Source of the DNA: Isochrysis galbana
Lineage: Eukaryota; Haptophyta; Isochrysidales; Isochrysidaceae
Length of the DNA: 64,000 nt
Reading direction: 5' to 3'
Assembly (NCBI GenBank): GCA_018136815.1
Contig: CM030941.1
Coordinates: 2,834,984-2,898,983 of the forward strand
Shown here: positions 10,989-20,801 of the stretch, in pieces
Layout: each line of letters begins with the position of its first letter
Numbering within the stretch: position 1 is the stretch's first letter
Notes under the pieces: model-generated
What the model was told of the DNA's origin: nothing
Databases searched by the model: none
Seen by the model: only the letters and a program-made list of their open reading frames with translations
Made by a program: the position numbers and the translations under genes

Positions 10989-12202
10989 TCTGGGATGAAT
11001 GCGACATTATGTAGTGAAGTTTTGTCTGAAAATCCATGCAATGTGCCCTTGCCTTTTTCATACCTGGAATGGAGTCCTTCAATGCTACAACCCAGTACTA
11101 ATTGACCCTTGGTAGCCATCCACCAACCCTTGTGTTGGTGCAGGTGCGGCCGATGCCCGAAGCACACCACTATCTTAGCCACGCTATGTGCACAACTGAA
11201 TTTTTCAAGTTAGTAGCTGGATCCTGTACTACGCCCCTATATGACAGGTCATGAAAACCTATGCAGACCAACAGCCTCGCAAGAGGCAAAGTACAGCCAC
11301 ACCGAGTTGCCCAACACGGCGGAAAATAGACAATGATTGCAAGCATCGACTCACCCAAATGCCAACTCCGCAGGGGCTCCTACCCGCCAATTGACCGTCC
11401 ACACGCGCGTTGTCCGACCTCACAAAGTTACTGCGCGGCCCCACTCCAGCCCACAGCACCCTACTCCGCAGCCCTCAACGCATAGCACCTGCTAGGCGAG
11501 GGGAGGTCTTGGCGACGAGGCGTTGAGCCCAGGGGGTGGGGGTGTTGATGCGGACGACAGGAGGCGTATGGGCGACGGCCCCACGGGCAAAAGTGGTGTA
11601 CAATGATAATCTGGCAACAGCACGCCCGCTGATTCCCTTCCCGGGCCACACCATTCGCCCCCAGAGCCCCCTGCACACCCCAGACGGCCCCGCCGTAGCG
11701 CCCGTCAGCCACCCTACTCCAACTGGGTACTCGTGCGCGATGGCGGACTGTGCGCGCGCGGGGGCGGGGCAGGCACATCTCCTGGGCCCTCCACCAGCCT
11801 CGCAGCGCCTCCTCGCCCCTCCAGCGGACCCGAGCCAGTCCTCCGCGCCCGCCATTCCCCCCAGGCTCGGTGGCCGCGCTACCTTGCGAGATATAAATCC
11901 TCTCCTTTTTTTGGTCTCCCGCACCCCACTGGTGCTTCTCCCCCCGCCACGACGGATCTCGCTCCTCACGGACTCTCTTCTCTGTCATCTCGCAGCTCGC
12001 CTCGATTGCCCGTTGGCGCCCCGACCACAGCTCGCAACTCCCCCCCCCCCCCCCTTCCACCCCCCCCACAGATCCGGACCCCCCCCCGGTCCGGAAAACC
12101 GGCTCCCCGCCCCAAAGGCTTCAGTTTTGAGACAGAGGTGGTAGTAGTACATATTTTCATCGCGACGCACCTCGCAGTTCCGGCGGCCGACGTCGGGCCG
12201 CC
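10989..12202. other. Intergenic sequence before the NIPSNAP gene
   Basis: No gene is supported. Long open frames on both strands between 11460 and 12160 overlap one another, are Pro/Arg/Gly-rich and look like products of GC-rich sequence. A TATA-like GATATAAATCC lies near 11888 and a C-run (about 18) near 12040. The promoter of the NIPSNAP gene probably lies here. Confidence 0.5.
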
Positions 12203-13010
12203 ATGCGAGCCCCCTTGACAAGCCTTCGCAGCTTCCGCCGCGCGCTCTCATCGGCCGTTGGCAAGGCGTCGATCTACGAGTGGCGGACGGATACGCTCCT
12301 TTCACGCCGCCCGCTCTTGCCCACCAGCCTTGCTCTCGCGCCCGAGCCGGCACGGCTCGCCGCGTGGAAGACTGAGGTGGGCGGTCCCACGAACGACGTC
12401 CATCGTCTGTACTCCTGGGAATCGTTCGACGTACGGGACAAGGCGCACATTGTGCTCCCAAATCACGATAGTGATCCTCTTATGTCCTCATCCAGGTAAG
12501 GCTTCGGCGCACGAGATGCATCGCTCGCTGCGACATCTCTTCTCTGGCGCTGACATCTCTTCCTGTACTCTGTGCAGTATGACATTTGTGGAGGCGAAGG
12601 ATGCGCTCAATGCATGCAACCTTCCCGGACTCAGTGGCTACGCTCCACCGCAGACTTCTGGCGATACGTTGCGTGTGGTCTGGGAGGTACGCAAGTATCA
12701 GCTGCGCCTGGGATATGGTGCAGTGCCCAAATTTCTCGGCATTTTCCAAAGTGGTCTTAGTGAGAAAATCAGTGTGATCAATGAGGCAAACTGCAAGTCA
12801 GAGCTCGTCTCACTTCTGTTCTCGGACTCTGGCCTCCTCAACGTATTCGTGGAGCTCTGGAGGCACGAGTCGATGCAGCATGCGCAGGCTTCCCGCGAGG
12901 CCTCACGCAGTGCAAAGGAGTGGCGCCGCACAGTGAATGAGGCTGCCGAACTCTCCATATCATTCGACACGCAGTACATGCGTGTACTGCCAGACTCGGG
13001 CTGGAAATAG
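12203..13010 (+). CDS. NIPSNAP family protein, probably mitochondrial
   Basis: Two exons, 12203-12495 and 12578-13010, are joined across an 82-bp GT-AG intron (GTAAGG donor, TGTGCAG acceptor) in phase 2, giving about 241 residues. The first 20 residues are Arg/Ser/Leu-rich with no acidic residue (RSFRRALSSAVGK), a typical mitochondrial presequence. Two ferredoxin-like dimeric alpha/beta-barrel halves follow: the first opens with IYEWRTDTLL and contains a VHRLYSWESFDVRDKA stretch; the second starts WEVRKYQLRLG and runs through VFVELWRHESMQHAQASREA to a C-terminal MRVLPDSGW. That order and length suit NIPSNAP proteins, which bind mitochondrial partners and act in mitophagy signalling in animals; the algal role is unknown. 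The ATG at 12203 is the first that keeps the presequence in frame. Confidence 0.8.
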
Positions 13011-13791
13011 CAAATTCTCCTCGGGAATATCATAATGCGATCCACGGCAAGTTGATCGCGCCCGAGGCCGAAAGCCAACCCAAGCAGATGAGGTCAGGTA
13101 AAAAAAGACTTGACGACTTCCAACCATTCCTCTCCACAATCAGTCTCCGGCAACACGTGCATTTTTTTGAGAGCTGCGCAGTGAGAAGCGCTGACACCGA
13201 TTTGGTGCTTGAGAATCCAGCTACATTTCATGTGTCGAGCTCGGCTGTCGCTAAGACGTCGTGGCGGCCCGCAACCGCAACGGGCCGTTCTTGCTAGAGG
13301 CGGAAGGCATCCCACCCCCCTCCCCCGCGCGCTCTCGCCTGCGCTCTCTTTCCACAGGATCTTCCCACCCACGCCAATGATCCCTTCCCCTTTCCCTTTC
13401 CGCGTTTGGTTGCCTTTTCCGTGTGCGTGTCTGTGTCTTGTGCATCAGCTCGATTCCGTTGATCTTTCTGTGTATAGTATACAGTGTACTAGTACTCCCA
13501 CTTTACTTGTGGGAGAGTGGCAGAGAGAAGGTAGTTATAATCTCTCCTCTAGTGCTGTTTTGGAGAGCGGAGGCGGAGGCGGCAGGGGAACAAGTGGGAA
13601 GGGGGGGGCCGGGAGCGGCAGCGGTGCGCAGCCACGCCCCCTGCTCAGCGTAACTAACTCATCGGCCATCGCAGAGCACGCGCTCTGTTGAGCCAGCCCG
13701 CTTTGCAGGCAAAGGGGCAGAGCAGTGCGCTCCCTGCAGCCTCTCTGCGAGAGAATACAGTTCACAGAGCCTTCGAGACGAGGCGTTGGAG
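13011..13791. other. Intergenic sequence
   Basis: I see no supportable gene. The region has a CT-rich stretch near 13300-13440 and a GGA/GGC-rich block near 13560-13620. Confidence 0.4.
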
Positions 13792-14655
13792 ATGAGCCAC
13801 GCCATTGCGCGCCAGGATCTTGGCAACAGTCTCCTCCCAGACTCTCCTGCGACAGGCGCACGCTCGTCGGAGGGCATGGTGACATGTGCTCCTCGCTCGC
13901 CTTCGGTTGGCAGTGGCGGACTGACGCATCTAGCACATGCTCGTTTTCGCTGGCGTGGGTGGTCGTCGTTGGTCAGACTGCGCTCGCCCGGAAGCACACA
14001 CGTGACGCACGATGTTATCGCTCTCAATTCAGCAGGTAGACGCGTTCCAAACTCTCCGATGGGAAAGTCACCAACGCGCCATCAACGCCCGTGGCTCACC
14101 GTGATGCATGCGGGGGCGCAAGACCGGATCGGGCCTGCGCCATCTGCTAGTTGCTCACTCTCATATCGAGCACAAGCATCCAATGTCTTAGTAGTGCAGT
14201 TGAGAGGGTCGACACCCCCTGGCTCGCCACCGCCATCCCCACCTTCTAGTTCACGAATCAGTTTACACCGGCTCCTAGGTCTCGCCAGCTCGTCTACCAG
14301 TGCCGAGATCAAGCGCGCCTACCTGCGACGCGTCAAACAGCTCCATCCCGACACCAATGGCGGTGCGGGCCCGCCTCAGGCATTTCTTGAACTGCAGTCG
14401 GCGTGGGAGCGGTATCAAAACTCGGTAGGAGCAGATCTATCGCATGGCAACTTCACCACCTTTGGAGTCGGATGCTCGTTTGCTGATTCAGAGGAGGAGA
14501 GGGCTGAACGTCAGCGTGTTATGGAAGCAGCCGCACTTGGAGGCTTCGAGAAATTGAACCCGGCGCTCCCAAGCGACGACCGTCAAACAAATGGCGACAG
14601 CAGTGCATCTTCTCGCACAGCTATAACCTCGAGAAAACGAGAATCGTCAACGTGA
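13792..14655 (+). CDS. J-domain (DnaJ/Hsp40-type) protein
   Basis: The C-terminal half holds a clear J domain at about 14265-14430: helix I (LHRLLGLASS), helix II (AEIKRAYLRRVKQ), the HPD signature in LHPDTNG, and helix III (FLELQSAWERYQN). J domains stimulate the ATPase of Hsp70 partners. There is no Gly/Phe region or zinc-finger region, so this is a class C type. The 35-60 residues after the J domain are acidic and then Ser/Thr-rich. The start is uncertain: ATGs at 13792 and 14104 are both in frame, and the first 100 residues look weakly coding, so the true gene may begin at 14104 or have an upstream intron. A short Pro/Ser linker precedes the J domain. Confidence 0.65.
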   Translation: MSHAIARQDLGNSLLPDSPATGARSSEGMVTCAPRSPSVGSGGLTHLAHARFRWRGWSSLVRLRSPGSTHVTHDVIALNSAGRRVPNSPMGKSPTRHQRPWLTVMHAGAQDRIGPAPSASCSLSYRAQASNVLVVQLRGSTPPGSPPPSPPSSSRISLHRLLGLASSSTSAEIKRAYLRRVKQLHPDTNGGAGPPQAFLELQSAWERYQNSVGADLSHGNFTTFGVGCSFADSEEERAERQRVMEAAALGGFEKLNPALPSDDRQTNGDSSASSRTAITSRKRESST

Positions 14656-15821
14656 TCTCATCGTGGCGAGAGCTACAAGTGCGCAAACTTCACTCGGAGC
14701 CGGTTGTTTCTTTATCCACTCAGAAATAGGAGGCTTGGCACCTATGTAAGTGGGATGGGGTGATGAGGTGGGCCCCTTGGGCTAGAGAGAGAATCCCTGA
14801 CGCGCACGCTCTGTTTTCGCTTTTTGGATCTGTAGGCAGGCTGTGACGCCTCTTGCTTACAGTCGGAAAACGAATGAATGAAACAAGTGCCATGCGTCTT
14901 CTTTCATATGTATCGGTATATTGATCCTGATTGGGGAAGTTCACACTCGCGGTTATCGGTTGTCAAGGTCCTGCAAGTGTCAACTATCGCCATAGGGATG
15001 CGCTATCGCAACGCCCTCAAGCTGGAAGTTGGGGCCACGCTCGACGCCCTCCCACAGCCCGGCCCCGCCTCTATCGCCGCCGGCCGCCCCCTTCCTCTAG
15101 CTCTCTCAGGCGCCTCTCTCAGCCTCGTTCCACCCTCCCATCCACCTCCCAATCCGCCTCTCCACCCATCTCACATTCGCCCCCCTCTTCGCCCCACCTC
15201 GAACCCCATCCCGCCTCTACCGCTCGCCACCACTGCCTCCCTCACCACCCGCCTCGACCCTGGCGGCCACGCCCCCTGGCTGCGCCGCTTCATCCTGTGC
15301 CTCTCGCGCCACCGGCAAATTTGAAGGGGTGCATAGATAGGTGTATGTATCTATATCTGTGGCATCAGCACACGTCAAGGCGTACGTACGGGCAGATGCG
15401 CTGAGGGGTGTCGTGATAGTACCGGGCTAGTCGGCTAAAAAGTTCCGTCCTACATTATAGAGGTCGTTTGCCTTCATTTGGTACCCCTCGTTTCCAAATA
15501 CGCGATGTGTCGGTACAAAAAAATCTTATTGTATTTGAGCAAAGGCACCCACCTCACAGTGCTCAACCATGTCTATAAATGGAATGGCGGCTGATGATGT
15601 AGTACTCAAGCGATTGAAATGGATAACAAGAAAGATGGACTATAACTTTAAAAAATTCATCTTACCTCTCTTTCCGCCATATGGCACTTCTAAATCTGTC
15701 ATGCAGGTTATTGCGGAAGCATTGGACAGCATCAGTCCGCCGCCGCCGGTTGGGGTCAACCCGGGGGGGAGCAACAACGGCCGGAGACGACGCGCTTGGT
15801 CGCCGGCAGGCCTCTGCAGAA
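14656..15821. other. Intergenic sequence
   Basis: No gene is supported. A Pro/Arg-rich open stretch at 15000-15320 reflects a CCT/CCC-rich sequence. It contains a dispersed repeat at 15326-15430. Confidence 0.4.
15326..15430 (+). repeat. Dispersed repeat F, copy 1
   Basis: About 100 bp matching 30732-30826 in the same orientation. Shared landmarks are GGGGTGCATAG, GTGTATGTATCT and GTACCGGGCTAG. I do not recognise the family. Confidence 0.65.
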
Positions 15822-15956
15822 CGTCTCAGGTGTGGGAGAGCCATGGTAAAGGAGCGACAAACAAGGTGTCATTATGAGCACGAAACGAAAAAAGCTTCCG
15901 TGAGCGCCTTTCACTTTGTTCCGTGCTAGCCAATCAGTCATCAGATCTGCAGGTGG
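15822..15956 (-). repeat. Second copy of a 140-bp segment of the virus-like island
   Basis: On the minus strand this matches 21670-21812 almost base for base apart from one small indel. It carries the last codons of the knottin-like gene, the intergenic hairpin, and the first codons (LSLLYHGSPTPE) of the next gene. The reading frame is retained at the start of that gene, then ends in unrelated sequence. The copy is fused to a leucine-rich-repeat fragment on its upstream side. Confidence 0.85.
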
Positions 15957-16170
15957 TAGCGCGAGGGCGCGCAATGCGATGCATGCAGAGAATGCCTCGC
16001 TCTCGATCTCGACCAGCCTGTCCGGGATCTGGACGGACTGGAGGCTCCGGAAGCCGCTGAAGTGACCCGAGGGGATGGTGTCGGTCGACGAGGGCAACTC
16101 CACCCTAGTGAGATGCGCGTACAGATGCGCGCGCTGGGCCCTCGAAGAGGATGCTGACTGGCCACGCTGC
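15957..16170 (-). pseudogene. BspA-type leucine-rich-repeat fragment
   Basis: The minus-strand frame contains two to three repeats of the BspA/LRR_5 kind: HLTRVELPSSTDTIPSGHF, then LQSVQIPDRLVEIESEAF, then ALRALALP. The IxxxAFxxCxxL spacing is characteristic. No start codon or domain boundary is found, and the frame runs straight into the virus-like repeat at 15956, so this is a fragment. BspA-like repeats are common both in algae and in large algal viruses, so the origin is open. Confidence 0.55.
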
Positions 16171-16274
16171 ACCATTCGAAAGCAGACGGACGGGTGGGGA
16201 GGGAGGAGCGGGGCGCACGGAGGGACAGGGAGCGCTTCTCAACACGAGCGCACTTCCGAAAACGAGCGTGGGCG

Positions 16275-16745
16275 CTTGGAAAGATACCGGAGGGGGAGGG
16301 GAGGAAGATACTGGAGGGAGGGATGAGATACCGGGAGGGAGGGAGACATCGGAGGGGGGAGGAGATACCGGAGGGAAGGGCATCGAGGGAGAGACACCGG
16401 AGGGGGAGATACCGGAGGGAGGGACACCCCCGGAGGGGGAGATACCGGAGGGAGGGACACCCCGGAGGGGGAGATACCGGAGGGAGGGACACCCCGGAGG
16501 GGGAGATACCGGAGGGAGGGACACCGGAGGGGGAGATACCGGGAAGATACTGGAGGAGGAGATACCGGAGGAGGAGATACCGGAGGGGGAGATACCGGGG
16601 GAGATACCGGGGGAGATACCGGAGGGGGAACCCGGAGGGTAAATGCCGGAGGGAGGGAGATGCCGGAGGGAGGGAGGAGATGCCGGAGGGAGGGAGGGGA
16701 TACCGGAGGGAGGGAGACGCCGGAATAGAGGGATACCGGAGCACA
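16275..16745. repeat. Minisatellite, about 15-bp unit
   Basis: Dozens of imperfect tandem copies of a unit close to CCGGAGGGGGAGATA, with variants of 12 to 33 bp. Translations on either strand give long Pro-Ser-Gly-Ile or Gly-Glu-Ile repeats that are artefacts of the unit. Confidence 0.9.
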
Positions 16746-16904
16746 GGGAGTAGGGTACACGCTTCCCAACACTCATCAACCGCGCAGCGTCTGAAGCGCA
16801 CACGATGATGAGCGCACATGAGACAGCGCGCCCCCAGGATTCTTTGTCCATCAACGTCGATGACCGCGCATAGCGCGAGGCCGCCCCCCCCCCTCCAGGA
16901 TTCT

Positions 16905-17238
16905 TCGTACCCCTCCCGAACACATCGGCGACGAGAAAGGCCAGGCTGATGCAGAAACGAGTGCCGAGCCCACGCCGCCGGTGGCCAGCGTCCACGACCA
17001 TCTGCACAATGTCGATGTCCAGCGGACCCTCCAGCCCCCGCCGCGGAACGATCGACCAACGGAGCTCCACCTCCACTGCGCCGCAACGCAACTCGAGGTA
17101 CCGATGCCGGTGCGTCAGATGCGACAAACTCTCGCGCGCGGCCTGCCACTCGGGCAGGCGTAGCTCCTCCTCCACACACCACCCGCCCAGCGCATCCACC
17201 GGCCACTCACCGCACGGGTCTCCCTCCGCCGTCTGCAT
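16905..17238 (-). pseudogene. Possible GNAT acetyltransferase fragment
   Basis: From an ATG at 17238 the frame reads about 110 residues, ending with IVQMVVDAGHRRRGLGTRF. The V-x-x-x-x-RRRGLGT block fits the acetyl-CoA-binding motif A of GNAT acetyltransferases (R/Q-x-x-G-x-G/A). A preceding run of alternating strand residues (YLELRCGAVEVELRW) fits the central sheet. After about 16905 the frame degenerates and enters the minisatellite, so the C-terminal half of the fold is missing. A functional protein is unlikely unless an intron spans the minisatellite. Confidence 0.35.
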
Positions 17239-17327
17239 CTCTCCTCTCCTGGACGGTCCGTCTGGGGTCCTCTGTGGTGTGCCCCCGAGCCGCCGCGCTC
17301 GACCGCGAGTCCAGGCGAAGGGGAAGG

Positions 17328-17470
17328 GGGAGGGCAAGGGGGAAGGGAAGGGGGAGAGAGCCGGCGGCAGGAGAGAGAGCCGGCGGCAGGACAGGAGAGA
17401 GCCGGCGGCAGGACAGGAGAGAGCCGGCGGCAGGACAGGAGAGAACCGGCGGCAGGAGAGAGAGAGCCCG
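17328..17470. repeat. Minisatellite, about 21-bp unit
   Basis: Four or five tandem copies of a unit close to GAGAGCCGGCGGCAGGACAG. Low-complexity translations result on both strands. Confidence 0.85.
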
Positions 17471-17788
17471 AGCTAAACGCGCGCGCTTTTTGCGCGCGCT
17501 TTCCACCGCGTTCTTTTGGGAGCGGCCCTCGTAACGAAACGCGGGTGGAGTGTGTTTGTAGTGTGTGTGTGATGAGTGATGAGGGGCTGTGGCTGCTGTG
17601 CATGTTGGTGTGGAAGGGCTGTGCATGACATTAACATGTGAGGTACAAATGGGAGGGGGCACAGGAGACGGAGAGACAGGATCGGGGAGGGCACGTGCGG
17701 CCGAGGGCGAGACCGAGGGTTCGGCCTCGGGCAGCATGAGGACGGGCGTGACGAGCACGGAGAGCACAGGCAGACGAGAAGGGGACAG

Positions 17789-18174
17789 GAGCGCTCGAGC
17801 GGTGGCGCTGATCGCGAGACGTAAGAACAAAGGGGGGGGACACTCACGGGAAAAGTAAACACCGGGAAGGGAAAAGACGCGGGAAGAGAGAGGGATGAAA
17901 CGGGGCCGGAAACTCAAGGAGGCACTCGGGGAGAGAACGGGGAAGGGGAGAGAGAGAGGGGGCGGGCCCAGTGGGCCGACGCGGGAAAAGGGGGTCGGAG
18001 CGTGACAACAAAGAACGAAAGGGGGACGGGGGGGAAAAGGAACCGATGGCGGGAGAAGGAACGCGATGCAAAGAGGGGGAAACGGGGCGAGGCGGCGAGG
18101 AGGGGGTCACGCGAAGGGGACCTAATGAACGGGGACGTGCGAGGGGGAACGGGCAACCCCCCCTACCCGCAACA
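17789..18174 (-). repeat. Copia-like element, 3' LTR (or part of it)
   Basis: 386 bp directly repeated at 19336-19721 with an offset of exactly 1547 and no difference that I noticed. On the minus strand it starts TGTTGCGGG, as an LTR should. The other edge (GAGCGCTC) is not a CA end, so the direct repeat may stop where an internal deletion cut into the partner LTR. The near identity suggests a recent element. Confidence 0.7.
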
Positions 18175-18259
18175 CCCCCCCCAATGCGAGAAGCGGGAAC
18201 CGGGGCGAGCGCATTGCAGAAGGCGGGGAGAAAAGAAAGGGGGGTGGGCGTGCAGCGGC

Positions 18260-19335
18260 TCAGGCGGCGGCGACGTGCGCCCAAGAATTCGTCGCGTAGC
18301 GGACGCAGGCGTCCGCCTTGCGCTTGGGCAACCACTTCGTGAGGAAGTCCGCCGCCATGTGCTCGGACGCGACGTGGCGAAGCGCCACTTCGCCGGCGGC
18401 GACGCGCTGGAGGAGGGAGTGGTATCGGCGCATGAAATGACGGGCGCGGGTGGGGGCGGAGCGCAGGGACCCCACGCGCATGTTAGCCAAATTGTCGGTG
18501 CCGACGAGGGTGGGGCCGTCGAGCGGGACGTCGAGGGCGCGGAGAATTTCGCGGGCGTAGGAGATGCATTCGGCGGCCTTGCACGACGCGATGGCCTCGG
18601 CTTCCATCGACGAGTCGACGACGAGGGCCAGCTTCTTCGTCTGGTGGAGGATCGCTCCGCCGCCGAAAGTGACGAGGATGCCGTAGATGTTGCGGTCCCC
18701 CCAGGTGGCGTCGGCGAGGGCTTCGAGCTGGACGGGGGCGGGCTCGGACAGGTCGACGTGCGCGGCGATGGCGGCGGAGAAACGCGGGGTGGCGGCGAGC
18801 CCGAGTCCGCCGTAGGTGATGCCGACGTCCTTCTCGTGGTAGGCGGCGGCGAGAGCGGCTCGCGCGACGTCGTACGCCTCGGGCGGGGGGGAGGACATCA
18901 CGCAGGAGAGGCGGTGGATGATGAGGGATAGGCGTGGGTGAAGCAACTCGATGAATTTCAGCGAGCCCAGCAGCTGCTGCGTGCGGAGCTGGTGCGGGGC
19001 GAGCTTGGGGGAATCGCGGGGAGCGAGGGAGAGGGCGTCGGCGAGCTCGGCGAGCTTTCTCCCGGCGGGAAGCGGGGGAAGGGGGAGGGCGTCGAGGAGC
19101 TCCGGGAGATGCTGGCGCGCGGCTTCGACGATCTTCTGCGGCAGTGTGAGGGAGAGGGAGCGGGTGGGGCGGTCGCGCGAGATCGAGAAACCCTTGAAGG
19201 ACGTGGGGTTGGGATCGTAGCGGACGTCGCCGAAAAGGAGAGAGAGATGGGCGCAGATGGCGCGGCTGAGGCGGCGGTCGAGGGCAGCATCCTCGGAGAA
19301 GAGGAGGTCGTCGACGACGACCAGCAGGCGGCAGA
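18260..19335 (-). pseudogene. Copia-type pol fragment: end of reverse transcriptase and RNase H
   Basis: The minus-strand frame begins inside the RT at VVVDDLLF, the xxDD catalytic box of Copia RTs, with Val where Tyr is usual. It continues into a connection region (LLGSLKFI) and an RNase H (LVVDSSMEAEAIASCKAAE, then GTDNLANM), and ends in a basic tail with a stop at 18260. The order and the SSxEAEx..A..E block are those of Ty1/Copia elements. Gag, protease, integrase and most of RT are missing: the pol fragment is joined directly to LTR sequence at 19335. The element cannot move by itself. Confidence 0.8.
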
Positions 19336-19721
19336 GAGCGCTCGAGCGGTGGCGCTGATCGCGAGACGTAAGAACAAAGGGGGGGGACACTCACGGGAAA
19401 AGTAAACACCGGGAAGGGAAAAGACGCGGGAAGAGAGAGGGATGAAACGGGGCCGGAAACTCAAGGAGGCACTCGGGGAGAGAACGGGGAAGGGGAGAGA
19501 GAGAGGGGGCGGGCCCAGTGGGCCGACGCGGGAAAAGGGGGTCGGAGCGTGACAACAAAGAACGAAAGGGGGACGGGGGGGAAAAGGAACCGATGGCGGG
19601 AGAAGGAACGCGATGCAAAGAGGGGGAAACGGGGCGAGGCGGCGAGGAGGGGGTCACGCGAAGGGGACCTAATGAACGGGGACGTGCGAGGGGGAACGGG
19701 CAACCCCCCCTACCCGCAACA
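19336..19721 (-). repeat. Copia-like element, 5' LTR piece
   Basis: Direct repeat of 17789-18174. It borders the truncated pol gene on its left and the virus-like island on its right, with the boundary after AACA at 19721. Confidence 0.7.
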
Positions 19722-19785
19722 GTATTCAGTGTCGGTAGCGCACGTCATGCCCCCCCACTGCGCGTGCGCGAGGATCAATCCGGAG

Positions 19786-19943
19786 GCGTCTTCCTCCCCG
19801 CGCGCTTTCTTCTTTTTTCGCCGCGCGGACTCGCACCGCGGACTCGCCCCGCGGACTCACCCCAGCGTTTCGTTACGGGTTTTATATAGCCGCCGTTTAT
19901 GACAAAAAAAAACTGGCACCGAATGAAGGCAAGGCGCCTGTTC
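19786..19943 (+). promoter_or_regulatory. Repeated leader cassette, copy 1, with TATA-like box
   Basis: This block recurs at 20560-20687. It contains a C/T-rich start, three tandem copies of a 13-bp unit (CGCGGACTCGCAC and variants) at about 19826-19864 that number only one in copy 2, then GCGTTTCGTTACGGG, a TATA-like TTTTATATAG near 19880, an A9 run, and GAATGAAGGCAAGGCGCCT. Each copy lies 90-115 bp before the ATG of a small gene, so a shared promoter or leader is the simplest reading. Confidence 0.5.
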
Positions 19944-20030
19944 CGGGTGGCAAGATCGGGAGAGAAAGAAGCCAACACGAATTTTATCCGGGTAAGGTTA
20001 TACCCCAACTCCTGACCCTACCGCGCCTTG

Positions 20031-20477
20031 ATGAACGAAGAATTGAATACTCACGCCGTCCAAACGTTGAATGAAGCCCGTAGGGAACTTTCCCGCAAAT
20101 TGGTAAAGCCTAGCAATTTGTTGAACAGATTACCGGACGACATCACGAACAATATCAAGGATGAATTCAGAACGTTCTTCGAACGCTGTAAATTCGCAAT
20201 GGTGGAATTCAAGTTGCCCGACAACTGGCAAAATACTGTACTAACATTCACGTTGAATCCTAATGAAATGAAACTGCACCAAACAACAATAAGAAGAGGC
20301 AACTCATCAGATAATCAAGACGAATATGCAGTCTTGGTTGGGCAATTCGCAGGTTTCGCACTCGGGTTGAAGAATAACGAGCTTAAATACACTCATACAC
20401 GCAATCTCGTTGACTTCAAATGGAATGGCCTAGTGATGACATTCACACCATCGACGATCTTCGCCGCTACCGCGTGA
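20031..20477 (+). CDS. Small protein of the virus-like island, unrecognised
   Basis: 148 residues from the ATG at 20031 (MNEELNTHAV). The gene is distinctly more AT-rich than the host genes around it and uses AAT, AAC and GAA codons freely. The protein is soluble: an amphipathic N-terminus (LNEARRELSRKLVK), a central FRTFFERCKFAMVEF segment and a C-terminal beta-rich half (VDFKWNGLVMTFTPS). No signal peptide, membrane segment or catalytic motif is visible, and I do not recognise the family. It follows a leader cassette at 19786-19943 and precedes the second at 20560. Base composition, compactness and neighbours suggest a viral or virus-derived gene. Confidence 0.6.
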   Translation: MNEELNTHAVQTLNEARRELSRKLVKPSNLLNRLPDDITNNIKDEFRTFFERCKFAMVEFKLPDNWQNTVLTFTLNPNEMKLHQTTIRRGNSSDNQDEYAVLVGQFAGFALGLKNNELKYTHTRNLVDFKWNGLVMTFTPSTIFAATA

Positions 20478-20559
20478 CAAACGTTGAAACCCGTAACGAA
20501 ACGCACAGACACGGAATACAAACACAAACACGATGTTACGAGGCCTTAAGGACGCGCGG

Positions 20560-20687
20560 CGTCTTCCTCCCCGCGCGCTTTCTTCTTTTTTCGCCGCGCG
20601 GACTCACCCCAGCGTTTCGTTACGGGTTTTATATAGCCGACGTGTATGACAAAAAAAAACTGGCACCGAATGAAGGCAAGGCGCCTC
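20560..20687 (+). promoter_or_regulatory. Repeated leader cassette, copy 2, with TATA-like box
   Basis: Shares its length with 19786-19943 except for the triplicated 13-bp unit. The TATA-like TTTTATATAG lies about 170 bp before the ATG at 20802. Just upstream, 20488-20505 carries the reverse complement of the GCGTTTCGTTACGGGTTT block, so the two could pair in DNA or RNA. Confidence 0.5.
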
Positions 20688-20801
20688 GGCGGCCAAGCAG
20701 CCACCCGCGTCAAAAAATCAAGCGCCCCCCCCCGTAAAAAAAATAAAAAGCACCCCAAAACAAAAGGCGCTCCCGTGTGCGTGCGAGCCTAAATTGTAAC
20801 A

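Noticed and set aside
11461-12218. Overlapping 160-200 residue frames on both strands
   Set aside because: Pro/Arg/Gly-rich, mutually overlapping, containing C-runs, with no domain; expected from GC-rich sequence.
13209-13691. Frames before the J-domain gene as an upstream exon
   Set aside because: Low-complexity composition and no good splice pair leading to the J-domain frame.
16239-16808. Proteins made of Pro-Ser-Gly-Ile or Gly-Glu-Ile repeats
   Set aside because: They arise from the 15-bp minisatellite and exist in several frames at once.
16275-17470. CRISPR array
   Set aside because: The repeats are contiguous minisatellites without spacers, in a eukaryotic context.
19336-19721. The 386-bp repeat as part of the virus-like island
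   Set aside because: It is directly repeated on the far side of the Copia pol fragment and starts with TG at the island boundary, so it is LTR sequence.
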